From: Madurella fahalii
Taxonomy: Eukaryota > Ascomycota > Sordariomycetes > Sordariales
Reading direction: 5' to 3'
Assembly (NCBI GenBank): GCA_029876055.1
Contig: CM056876.1
Span: 3,286,001-3,350,000, forward strand
DNA length: 64,000 nucleotides
A program made the translations under genes and the position numbers. This document shows positions 34,127-44,161 of the stretch, one piece after another. The notes beneath the pieces are model-generated. The model saw only the letters and a list, made by a program, of their open reading frames with translations. It was not told the origin of the DNA and searched no databases. Every line of letters begins with the position of its first letter. Within the stretch, counting starts at the first letter, position 1.

Positions 34127-37100
34127 ATGCCTGGGGAACGACAACTGACGAGCCCGGTCCCGGTTGTCATGGATGCGAGGCCTCTGCCGCCGGGGACTGG
34201 CACGTATACCGGCGTCGCCCCTCCTCTCCCTGACCGGCCGGCGCATGGCTCGGTGCTCCCTCCGGTCTCCGAGGTACCGTCGACGAGCGGCGCAGAGAGA
34301 CTCTCAACTGGCAACCTCCGGAACGCCTTTAGGCACGGTGTTCCTGTGCAAAGTACCGTCAGAGCTGTGACGCCCGAGCCTGGTGATGTCACACTGAATG
34401 GCTTGGACGGCATTGGCGGTAGTGTGTCACAGATGCCCCGCGGCTATGGTTCTGTGTCGCCGCCGACCTCGCCAAGGTCCATTCCCACCGCTCCGTCCGG
34501 CTTGCCAGCCAGACGCCAGGGCGTCGTCTTCAATGAAGCCTTTCCCGGCTCTTTTGACAGCTCTTCATCGAGCCCGCCGCCACGGCCCCCCTCCTTCAGA
34601 CCTAGAACCCACACCATGGATGGTGCTTTCCGGCAGCAGCTCACCCCCGCCGTCGAGGCACGCCACCGCGTCGGCTCCTTCTCCGCTACCTCCCCCCCAT
34701 TCGCCGATGATCACCACAGGATCGCCAATCTCCAGCCGCCGTTCGAGTCGTACAGGTCGACCGATCTGCAGCCGCCCACTACCTTCTCAGTACCCAAGGA
34801 CAGGAGGCCGTCCAATGCCAGGAGTAAGCTGACGAAGCGGCCATCGTCGCGGCCGAGCTCGCCTCTCTCGTCGCTACCGCCGTCTGTCGATTCCCTGCCC
34901 CTCCCCATCCCCACGACGGATGCCAACAGAGTCTTGTTTCTGATGAAGAAGCTCTGCGGGAGGATGCGTGGCGAGATCGAGTACCAGAGAGACGGTGGGC
35001 CCTGGCTCGGCGGCGTGTGCTATATCGAAGAGGAGAAGGGGTGTTTGATGTTTGACTCTGGCGACAGCGGCCCTTTCCACACCACTCTAGTCTCGGACCT
35101 TCGCGGATGCCGAGTTGTCCCTGTCGACCGGCCTGACAGAGACTTCCAATGCCTCGAGATTGTCAGTCCTTCGCTCGGCATGACACTCCTCCTGTACCCT
35201 CTAGTGGCCGAAGAACTCGATCTCTGGTTGGCCGCCCTACTCTGTTGGCAGCAATTGCGGCCGGCCGCAACAAAGCTTTCGACAGCGCGGCCCGCCAACG
35301 CTGTCGCTGCATCTGGGCGGGCCGCCGAGATGAGGCGCCGCGCCTCGTCACCTGGTCTTCGAGAACACGCGACAATCATCAAGGTTGGCAAGATCATGCT
35401 CTGGGACAAGGGCGCTGCAGCATCTCCCCGGGCCATTGTCAAACGGCCCTCGACGCGCGATCTACGGTCATCGCAAACATGCTGGAGGAGGGTTTCATGC
35501 ATTCTGCACGACAACGGCGAATTTAAGATAATGACTGAGAACGATGTGACGGTGCTTTCCGTAATCGAACTCTCTCAGCTGGCGAGGTCGGCCATCCAGA
35601 GGCTAGACAAGTCAGTCTTGGACGAGGATTACTGCTTGGCCATCTTTCCCATCTACTCGTCGACATCGACCCAGCTCTCTATATTTCGACCTGTATATAT
35701 CGCCTTGGAATCTAGGGTACTGTTAGAGGTTTGGTTCGTGCTGTTGCGCGCTTTCACCGTTCCGGATGTGTACACTCTCGATCCTGCGAACGGAGGGCGC
35801 GTCTACGAGGTGACGGATCTGCATCAGGAACCTGCGGGAGAAACTTTTAGGGTGGAAAAGACGATATTCCTCAGAGTCACCGAGGCTAAGATCCGGCGCT
35901 GTGCGTCGAACGGGGACAACGATTTCCCTTCCGAACGCCAAGGCAAGGCTGCTGACGCGGACCCCGTCATTGGCAACTACTTAGCCGAAGTCATCCTTGA
36001 TGGTGAGGTCCGCGCCAGGACCGCGACTAAGATGGATACGAAGAATCCATTCTGGCGTGAGGATTGTCAGTTTGTCGACCTGCCGGCCTCACTACCTTAC
36101 CTCTCGGTGCTTCTCAAGCGGGTTGATGTCAACATGGAGAGCTTCAGTCACCAGCTACAAGCCACCTTGGGCTTGGCAAGGCCGGGCAACCTGGCGGAAG
36201 TGCTTTGCGGTTCGGTTGATATCCCTCTGGACCTTCTGGAGCGCGGAAAGGATCACGAACAGTGGCTTCAAATATACGACGATAGACAGCAGTCTATCGG
36301 GTCTATGCTCATCAAAGTCCACCACGAGGAGCTCGTCGTCCTTCTCCAACAAAACTATCAACCCCTCTCCGAGCTTCTGCACCGTTTCAGCTCGGGCTTG
36401 ACTGCTCTGATTAATGATGCGTTGCCTGGCAATGTACGCCGCGTGGCTGAGATATTCGTGAACATCTTCCAGGTGTCGGGAAGTGCAAACGAGTGGATCA
36501 TGAACATGGTTGAGGAGGAGATTGACGGAATCGGAAACCAGACGACGTTGAGGAAACCGAGGTTCAGCGCACGTCTCACGTCTAACGACTCGATCGAGTC
36601 CACGAGCGACCGGGAGCAGATTGTTCGCGACCTGGGCAGGTCGCTGCAAGGGGAGGCTAACTTGCTCTTCAGGGGCAATTCTTTGCTGACAACAGCCCTC
36701 GAATTCCACATGCGCCGCCTAGGCAAGGAGTATCTGAGAGAAACGCTTGCTGAGAAGATCAACGAGATCAACGAGCTCGACGCAAGTTGCGAAGTGGACC
36801 CCAGCAAGGTACATCATGGCGAAGACATCCAGCAACACTGGAACCTGCTCATCCAGCAGACGTCAGCAATTTGGGACTGCATCGTGCCGTCGGCTACTCG
36901 TCTGCCGCCCGAGCTCAGACACATCCTCAAGTACATCCGCGCCGTCGCTGAGGACCGCTACGGCGACTTCCTACGCACCGTAACCTATACCTCCGTCTCG
37001 GGGTTCCTCTTCCTCCGCTTCCTCTGCCCGGCCATCCTTAACCCGAAGCTCTTTGGCCTGCTTCGCGACCACCCCCGGCCGCGCGCGCAACGGACCCTGA

Positions 37101-38233
37101 CGCTCATCGCCAAGTCCTTGCAGGCCCTCGCGAATCTGTCAACCATTGGCAAGAAAGAAACCTGGATGGAGCCCATGAACCGCTTCCTCTCCGCGCAACG
37201 CCAACCCTTCAAGGACTTCCTCGACGCTGTGTGCGCCATCCCCGTGGAGCGCACAAAGGTCGCCCTCCCAGCGTCGTACTCGACCCCCATTACCATCCTC
37301 GGTCGCCTGTCGCCTCTCGCGCGCGAGGGTTTCCCCTCGCTCCCCTACCTCGTCGATCATGCCCGCAATTTCGCCGCGCTAGTCAAGCTCTGGGCCGACG
37401 CTCACCCAGCCTCGGCGGGAACATCACAGGTCTATGATGGCGACTTGCTCAAATTCCACAACCTCTGCATCACCCTGCACAAGCGTGCGACAGAGTGCTT
37501 TGCTCGCATCGAGGGACTTCGAGCAGCGGCTGCTGCCGCTGCCGCCGCCGCCGACAGGGCCAGCCAACTGAGTGGCGGCAATGGCGGCGGTACTGCCACC
37601 GTTGACGAACACCTAGCGGACGTGATGGACCGTATGAGCCTCAGCGGTGACACAGCCGCAATCAGCCACCTCTCGGGATATGGCTATACCTACGGCGGAG
37701 CCGGTAACAACACCCAGCTTCCCAGCATGACAGCAGCCTGGGCGGCCGAGAACGAAGGCATCCGTCACAACCACCCGCCAGGGTCACCCGGGAGCGAGAC
37801 AGACCACGCCACGATCCCGGCAGCGCTCGCCATAACTACCAGTGGCGGCGCCAGTGGCGGCAGTATCAGTAACAACAATAGCAGCAACGGCAAGCCGCGC
37901 CAGTTTTCCACCTCGGGACGGAGCAGCGAGCTGTCGTCGAGCACCGGCACGGTGCGTAGCCTGCGCAACGGGATCCATCCCCGCAAGCTGCTCAGCGGCT
38001 TTATCCGCAAGACGACCTCTGCCGGGCGGACGACCTCGCCCGAGTTTTCTCCGCCTCCTAGCAGTACAACTCCTTCTTCTACCACTACGAGCCCGAACCC
38101 CAGCCTCCCCTTGCCGGTCATCATTAAGGAACGTGATCGGGAGAGGGAGAGGGAGAGGGAAAAGGAAGTTGGTGAACGCGAACGTGAACGAGAGCGAGAG
38201 CGGGATAAGGAGATTGTGGGTTTCGAGGGATAG
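34127..38233 (+). CDS. Ras GTPase-activating protein with PH and C2 domains
   Basis: A single exon of 1368 residues from the first in-frame ATG; a second ATG at 34169 is possible. The first 270 residues are Pro/Ser-rich. A PH-like domain follows (about 270-410), with a related region up to about 560, then a C2 domain (about 575-735; FLRVTEAKIRR, KNPFWREDCQFVDLP). The RasGAP domain spans about 750-1100. LFRGNSLLTTALEF carries the arginine finger (Arg849), and FLFLRFLCPAILNPKLFGL is the signature motif (about 959-977). GAPs switch off Ras-type GTPases by completing their active site. Domain order recalls Bud2/nGAP-type proteins, which act on Rap- or Ras-like GTPases in polarity; the target here is not shown. 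The tail has poly-Ala and Arg/Glu-rich low-complexity segments. Confidence 0.88.
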   Translation: MPGERQLTSPVPVVMDARPLPPGTGTYTGVAPPLPDRPAHGSVLPPVSEVPSTSGAERLSTGNLRNAFRHGVPVQSTVRAVTPEPGDVTLNGLDGIGGSVSQMPRGYGSVSPPTSPRSIPTAPSGLPARRQGVVFNEAFPGSFDSSSSSPPPRPPSFRPRTHTMDGAFRQQLTPAVEARHRVGSFSATSPPFADDHHRIANLQPPFESYRSTDLQPPTTFSVPKDRRPSNARSKLTKRPSSRPSSPLSSLPPSVDSLPLPIPTTDANRVLFLMKKLCGRMRGEIEYQRDGGPWLGGVCYIEEEKGCLMFDSGDSGPFHTTLVSDLRGCRVVPVDRPDRDFQCLEIVSPSLGMTLLLYPLVAEELDLWLAALLCWQQLRPAATKLSTARPANAVAASGRAAEMRRRASSPGLREHATIIKVGKIMLWDKGAAASPRAIVKRPSTRDLRSSQTCWRRVSCILHDNGEFKIMTENDVTVLSVIELSQLARSAIQRLDKSVLDEDYCLAIFPIYSSTSTQLSIFRPVYIALESRVLLEVWFVLLRAFTVPDVYTLDPANGGRVYEVTDLHQEPAGETFRVEKTIFLRVTEAKIRRCASNGDNDFPSERQGKAADADPVIGNYLAEVILDGEVRARTATKMDTKNPFWREDCQFVDLPASLPYLSVLLKRVDVNMESFSHQLQATLGLARPGNLAEVLCGSVDIPLDLLERGKDHEQWLQIYDDRQQSIGSMLIKVHHEELVVLLQQNYQPLSELLHRFSSGLTALINDALPGNVRRVAEIFVNIFQVSGSANEWIMNMVEEEIDGIGNQTTLRKPRFSARLTSNDSIESTSDREQIVRDLGRSLQGEANLLFRGNSLLTTALEFHMRRLGKEYLRETLAEKINEINELDASCEVDPSKVHHGEDIQQHWNLLIQQTSAIWDCIVPSATRLPPELRHILKYIRAVAEDRYGDFLRTVTYTSVSGFLFLRFLCPAILNPKLFGLLRDHPRPRAQRTLTLIAKSLQALANLSTIGKKETWMEPMNRFLSAQRQPFKDFLDAVCAIPVERTKVALPASYSTPITILGRLSPLAREGFPSLPYLVDHARNFAALVKLWADAHPASAGTSQVYDGDLLKFHNLCITLHKRATECFARIEGLRAAAAAAAAAADRASQLSGGNGGGTATVDEHLADVMDRMSLSGDTAAISHLSGYGYTYGGAGNNTQLPSMTAAWAAENEGIRHNHPPGSPGSETDHATIPAALAITTSGGASGGSISNNNSSNGKPRQFSTSGRSSELSSSTGTVRSLRNGIHPRKLLSGFIRKTTSAGRTTSPEFSPPPSSTTPSSTTTSPNPSLPLPVIIKERDREREREREKEVGERERERERERDKEIVGFEG

Positions 38234-38622
38234 GGGGTTACGGGGCTTTCTTTAACATGTATGCATGAAAACTCAGTAACCTGGGGGCCATTTTCCTTGG
38301 TGATCATCGGAGATACAAGATCAACAGAACACTTTTGGATTTGGAGGCGTTGGCAAGAGTGGAGTCACATCAAAGTTGGTCGAGGCTACGTCGTAGATTT
38401 ATTATGGCACGGGAAGGAGGACGGGTTCTTGATTTTACCTGGCCATTGAGTGGACACCGCTGGGCAACTAGCTTAGAGATATAAAACATTTCTTTCCTTT
38501 GATGACCATGCTGGTCCCAGTCCATGGGCGTGAGGTGGATTCGTCATCGGCGTCCGTGAGATACCACACCGACTCTCCCGCCCCTTTATTCCTCCGCCAA
38601 TTCCTAGAGAAACGTTGTTTGC
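38234..38622. other. Convergent intergenic region
   Basis: 3' flanks of the RasGAP (+) and cyclophilin (-) genes. No gene is seen. Confidence 0.6.
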
Positions 38623-39823
38623 TCAGCTAAAGAACTTCTTGTAAGCAGCCTTCTCCTTCGCAAGTCTCGCTGCCGCGGCTTTCTTGACGGCAGCAAGTTC
38701 GCTGGCAATCGCGGCATCCTCCGGCGCGAGTTTCTTCGCCTCCTCCAGACTTTGCAGAGCGGAATCCTCGTCCTTCAAGCGCACCTGGGCGAAGCCGCGG
38801 CGGTAGAGCGCCTTAGCCTTGTCCTTGTCCGAAATTGTCGAGACAGCAAGAGCGTTGTCGGCCGCACGAACCGCGTCGTCCCACGCGCTGAGCTTGATGT
38901 TCATCAGGGCCGCATTGCTGTTCAGCGAGACGCGCAGGGTATCCATTTTCTCCTTGGTATCCGCCGGCTCATTGTCCAAGTCGGGGTCCTCGTTCAGGTA
39001 CCGCAAGCCCTTCTGGTACTTGCCGAGGGCCACGCTGAAGTCGCCGCCCTTGAAGGCCTTATTGCCAAACTCCTTGCAATCGCTCGCGATCTTGAGGATC
39101 TGAGTCGCTGAAAGAACATCGTCCCCTGTCACCTGGTCTTCGGGGAAGTCTTCGTACTCGTCACCATACGCGTCCGGAGCCTTAGTCTCGGCGGCAATGG
39201 CTTCCGATGCTGACAGCTCACCGCAGTCGGCGATGACGGCGTCGCGGGTCGGCTTGTCGCTCTGGGTTGTGAGGTTCTCGATCTGCCGCACGATCGACTT
39301 GCCGCTGAGGACCTCGCCGAACACAACGTGCTTGCCGTCGAGGTGGGGTGTTGGAACGGTTGTGACAAAGAATTGCGAGCCATTAGTCCCTGTAATGTCA
39401 AGCGCGAGGAAGGTTAGCGAGTGATTTCCCCCATAGCGCCACGTTAGGCATCTGACGCTACGTACCCGGACCGGCATTCGCCATGGACAGAAGGAAAGGG
39501 CGGTCATGCTTTAGCTGAAAGTTCTCATCTTCAAACTTGGCGCCGTAAATGGACTCGCCGCCGGTGCCATTGCCAGCGGTGAAGTCGCCACCCTGGATCA
39601 TGAACTGCTTGATGACCCGGTGGAAGAGTGAGCCCTTGTAGTGCAAGGGCTTGCCCGCCTTGCCGATGCCTTTCTCACCAGTGCACAGGGCACGGAAATT
39701 CTCGGCCGTCTTGGGTACAATGTCATTATACAGCTCGAATGTGATGCGCCCGGCCGGCGTTCCACCAATGGTGATGTCGAAGAAGACGCGGCTGCGAGCC
39801 TTCTTTGCCTCGTCGGAGCTCAT
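38623..39823 (-). CDS. cpr6: Cyclophilin-40 type peptidyl-prolyl isomerase with TPR domain
   Basis: Two exons (39823-39466 and 39389-38623) give 374 residues, the normal length for Cyp40/Cpr6. The cyclophilin domain (about 10-180) has HRVIKQFMIQGGDFTAGNGTGG, with the catalytic Arg of that motif, then FLLSMANAGPGTNGSQFFVTT and HLDGKHVVFGEV. Three TPR repeats follow (about 220-360; EFGNKAFKGGDFSVALGKY, AALMNIKLSAWDDAVRAADNAL, KALYRRGFAQVRLKDEDSALQSL), which bind the C-terminal MEEVD of Hsp90. It is a cytosolic Hsp90 co-chaperone. The intron (39465-39390) splits the Gly codon before TNGSQFF, in phase. Confidence 0.95.
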
Positions 39824-40396
39824 GTTATGATTGAATTACGAAGTACTTGGTGAGGTAGAATTGGGATTAAGAAACCTAATGGAACCACAAGACCCGGGGC
39901 CATAGAAAGATTAGTGAGAGAATTGAAGGCATGATCGAGAACCGATGGGAAGTACGTGGGCGACTAGGCTGCCTGCTCTCAGGGCTACAAGGCCACCTGA
40001 ATCGAACTTACCTAGGTATCCGAGGGCAGGTATTTCGCTCTCTCTTTGTTTGCGCGTGAGTGCAGAACCGGGATGCTGCTTCTAATTATTTGGTGTTTGA
40101 CTTTGCAGGGGCAGAGCGTTCAAGCAGTTGGAGAGCAAAACGGAATCCAGTGACAAAGAGACAAGAGGTAGAAAGCCCCGTGGTGTATTTATTCGTATCA
40201 CCGTAACTATAGCCTTCCGCAACGACGGTTCCTGAAGCTTCGAAATGGTGGGGCTGTGATGGTGCCGAGTGAGGGGCACCGGTGGGGGCGGGAGCTGGGG
40301 TCGACAGCCGCAGGACCCTAACCCGCTTGGGCAAGGCGGTGTAGAATGGCCAGGCACACTGGGGGACCTGGGGGTTGAGTAGCCTATCTAAGGCTA
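39824..40396. other. Intergenic region, no gene seen
   Basis: Contains the promoter side of the cyclophilin and the 3' flank of the deacylase. The open frame continuing through 40086-40396 is read-through of the last deacylase intron and not a separate gene. Confidence 0.6.
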
Positions 40397-41140
40397 TCAT
40401 GATGCCGATTCGGTGGCTTTCAGTTTCTTCCCATTCCCATCCTGCTTTGGCGTTGTTGATACCTCTAGCGTTACCTATCCTTGTGGTCAGCAAATAATTG
40501 GAGAAAACACAAGATGAGGATTGTCCAACCGGCCCATCATTGACCAACGCAACTTGCATATTGGCCTGGAAGACACCGTCCTTGACTTTATCTGCCGTGT
40601 AGCCTTCCTGCACCTTGCGGTAAAAGTACTGATACAGTTTTTTCGCATCTTCTCCACCCATTGCTCCGTGGAAATCTGGTTTATTACCTTTTTTTGTCGA
40701 GGCGAGGAGAGTGAACTGGGACACTATGGATAGCTGTTAAATCCTACAATATCGTAGCCCGGTATCAGTTCTGGAGCGCTTACCGCATAGAACTTCACCG
40801 TTGATGTCCTGAACGCTCTTCTTCCACTAAACTTAACGCGTCAGAGCCGGATAGGACACAACACTTGCGGGTTTTGAAAGCAGATCATACCCGGCCTCCG
40901 GATTCATCGTCCCATAGCTTCAATTTCAGGACCTTGGCAGCAAGGGATTCGGCCTCCTTTTCTGTGTCCCCGGGTGCCATGGCTGCGAAGACGAGGATGC
41001 CCTTCCCAATGGAGGACACGAGCTCCTGGTCTACGGTGACCGATGCGGAGAGAACGCGCTGAAGAATAGCTGTAGTCGCTGTGTGAGAATTCAGTTGCTA
41101 AACGAGCATATTCCGCGGCGCAGGGACAGAGACCTTTCAT
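40397..41140 (-). CDS. dtd1: D-aminoacyl-tRNA deacylase
   Basis: Five exons (41140-41134, 41069-40891, 40826-40784, 40723-40530, 40462-40397) give 162 residues, normal for the family. It frees tRNA from wrongly attached D-amino acids or glycine. The N-terminus MKAILQRVLSASVTVD, SSIGKGILVFAAMAPGDTEKEA, KLKLWDDE, the active-site motif VSQFTLLASTKKGNKPDFH and VALVNDGPVS with the cross-subunit Gly-Pro are all recognisable. Exon 1 codes for only 7 nt (ATG AAA G). Its donor GTCTCT and the last donor GTTGGA are weak, but no other join gives the conserved protein. The last exon adds a Lys-rich tail after GPV. Confidence 0.86.
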
Positions 41141-42106
41141 TTCTATGTTACATCAACCTGGGCCGGACGACCCAAGCGGGAATCAAAGACGGCGCCCACG
41201 TGGAAGACCAAACACTTACAGTCTTACAGTGAGTGCTTTGGTACCTGATCCGCTTCAACAGCTCAATTCAGTATTCTCCAACCGCACAATCACACTAGCC
41301 GCTCCGGAGTGGCCCACTTAACCCTTGATTAGTGTTTACCTGACACCTGCCGACTGCCATGATTACCTGGCGAAGACAGCAAAACCTCGCATCCTCGGTT
41401 GATTGGATAACTACGGCAGCTGAGTCAGCCAGAAGGGATCGGATCTTGGCACCTTGCAGCTCTTTCTGTCCAAAGGCTGAGAGATAGGACATTCATCAAG
41501 GCTGTTTAGCGCTAACTCATTAGTTTATTTAACCAGTGAACAACAACCTAAGTTCTTCACAACAGTGGTTTAAGGTAGTTTTGCTTTCGTTAATGGGATA
41601 AATTACTGTGGTAATGTTCTATATCCATTCTGTCGGAGAGATGCATCAATTTTTCGCAAAATGTATGTATTTGTGCGGAACCCATTTAACAAGAGTGTTA
41701 AACAGCTACAGTGAACCGTCACGAGCTTCAGCCGCGCCTCGGGCTGGACCTTCCTTGGTCCCATTTCGACGTGCCTCAATACACCACCCAGCCTTCTCGG
41801 CAATCAGCACCTCAGTCGATCTCTACACAACAGAGCGAAACGAAATAAACAATAAATCGCCGGCCTGTCTTGAGCGGCAAAGCCTGCGATTTATCCGCCA
41901 GGTAGTGTCCCCCACGGAATACTGTGTTGTACTTGGGAGGGTTTGCATCTTGACTGACGACAAATGCTCCCATTGCCTTCAGCATCTGGTCGCAAAACAT
42001 TGCTTCTATCGCCGCCTGGTCGCGCGACGTTTGGCCGTACAGGACCGGACCCAATTCCCATCATCGAGTCTTTTTCTCCCGGCATCCGCGGGACACCACC
42101 GACGAA
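41141..42106. other. Divergent intergenic region
   Basis: Separates the deacylase (-) and Not3 (+) and probably holds both promoters. No supported gene. Confidence 0.55.
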
Positions 42107-44161
42107 ATGGCAGCGCGAAAACTTCAGCAGGAGGTCGACAAGTGCTTCAAGAAAGTGGCCGAAGGTGTCACCGAATTCGAGTCCATTTACGAAAAGATTG
42201 AACAGTCGACAAACCAGGCGCAGAAGGAAAAGCTGGAGGATCAGCTGAAGCGTGAGATCAAGAAGCTGCAGAGGCTGCGCGATCAGATCAAGACATGGGC
42301 CGCAAGCAACGACATCAAGGACAAGGCCCCGCTCTTGGAGCAGAGACGGCTGATCGAGACGGTTTGTATTCCAAATGTCGGTCTCTTGTACTGGCCGGGA
42401 CACTTACCCGTGTCTATAGCAAATGGAGAAGTTCAAGGCTGTCGAGAAGGCCATGAAAACCAAGGCGTACTCAAAAGAAGGGCTATCGGCGGCGGCCAAG
42501 CTGGACCCTAAGGAGCAGGCCAAGTTGGAGGCGAGCGAGTTTCTAAGCAGCATGGTCGACGAGCTGGAACAGCAGATTGAAACCCTCGAGGCTGAGAGCG
42601 AATCATTACAGGCGACCATGAAGAAGGGGAAGGGCCACGCCGCGAAGGCGGAGCGCATAGCCCAGATTGAGCACATGATCGAACGGCATAAATGGCACCA
42701 AGGGAAGCTAGAACTGATCCGTCGCTCGCTCGAAAATGGGGGCGTCGAAACCGACCAGGTCAACGAGCTTGAGGAGAGCATCAGATATTACGTGACCGAT
42801 AGCATGAACGATGAGTTCATGGAAGATGAGGGCTTGTACGACGAGCTGAATCTGCAGGATGAGGAAGATGCATACGGAATGAACTTGGACAACGATAAGG
42901 TATCATCACAGGATACCCAATCCATACAAGACGACGCGGGCACCGAAGCCGAGGCGAAGGCGCCAAGTACGGGGAAGCAGCGCACGGCGGCAGATGCGGT
43001 GGCAGCATCAGCTGCGCGACGGCCCTCGACGCAGCTCAAGTCGCCGCTTCCGACGCTCGCAACGGTACACAGCACTCCGTTACCGACCCTGGCCAATGGC
43101 GCTGCGGGCAACGCTGCCATGAAACCGGCGGCGGTGCCAACCAGACTCGCGGGCGAGGGCCTCAAGTATGCCAGTGCCGCGGCGGCAGCGGCGGCGAATG
43201 ACAAGAACAATGTCGGCATCGCACCGTTACCACCGCCGCCATCAACGACGCCGGGTGTCGGCCCGTCTCCGCTCCCGCCGACACAGGCCAAGACAAGTAC
43301 AACCAACTCTCCAAGCTCTGTGTCCATACTGCCAGTGGCCCAGGAGCGTGCGTCCACCTCGGCCGTCGCGCCAGCGAGCACGGCGGCAACGACAACCCAG
43401 TCGAGTAAAGCGTCGTCAAGGGGCAAGGCACCGGTGCATGCTACCGCGTCCGAGACTACCGAGCCTACGACAAAAGGTTTGAGCGAACTTCTGCCGTGTG
43501 ATCTCGGCGTCCCGCTAATGTGGTGTTGCAAAATAGCGCAATCGAATGGTACAGCCAACGGTATTAAGCCGATCGAGGAGGAAGACGAAGAGGAAGAGTC
43601 GATATACCACCTCCCGTCGTCACTTCATGATCTCATTGAGTCTTACGAGGTCACGAGAAAGCGACCTCCACCATTGAACGCGCCTATAACTCAGAGGATG
43701 CAAGAGGCGTCTGAGACGAACAAACCGGGTACCCTGGATGCTGAAGCACCACGCACCTACCTGCCGGACGTCAAGTTCCACTCGCATGCACGGTTCCCGC
43801 AAGAACCGCTAACGATCCTCGATGACCCTCGGCTCTATACACGGATCGATCCCGATACCCTCTTCTACGTCTTCTATTACAAGCAAGGGACCTACCAGCA
43901 GTACCTGGCTGCGCGGGCGTTGAAGGATCAGAGCTGGAGGTTTCATAAGCAGTACCAGACGTGGTTCCAGAGGCACGAGGAGCCAAAGTCGATCACGGAG
44001 GAGTTTGAGCAGGGGACGTATCGATTTTTCGATTACGAGAGCACATGGTGGGTTTTCGTATTCCCGCCGTTCCCGGCCGGGGTTGCTAACCTGATGTTAG
44101 GATGAACCGGCGGAAGGCGGACTTCAAATTCGCCTACAAGTTCCTTGAAGATGAGGTTTGA
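42107..44161 (+). CDS. NOT3: CCR4-NOT complex subunit Not3/Not5
   Basis: Four exons (42107-42361, 42420-43476, 43537-44047, 44101-44161) give 627 residues. The N-terminal coiled-coil domain (about 1-240) starts MAARKLQQEVDKCFKKVAEG and has many heptads (YEKIEQSTNQAQKEKLEDQL, LRDQIKTWAASNDIKDK, MEKFKAVEKAMKTKAYSKEG). A long Ala/Thr/Pro-rich linker follows. The C-terminal NOT box (about 480-625) has DPDTLFYVFYYKQGTYQQYLAARAL, WRFHKQYQTWFQRHEEP and a last exon completing the domain with MNRRKADFKFAYKFLED. The CCR4-NOT complex shortens mRNA poly(A) tails and represses translation. The third intron splits the Trp codon of the NOT box, and the second (60 nt, in frame) would add 20 residues if retained. 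Confidence 0.94.

Noticed and set aside
43477..43536. Extra 20-residue coding segment in Not3
   Set aside because: It has GT and AG ends, a GCTAAT branch-like site and a Cys/Trp-rich translation unlike the protein, so it is an intron.
42788..43558. 256-codon open frame antisense to Not3
   Set aside because: It lies opposite the low-complexity linker and crosses the Not3 intron; composition is repetitive.
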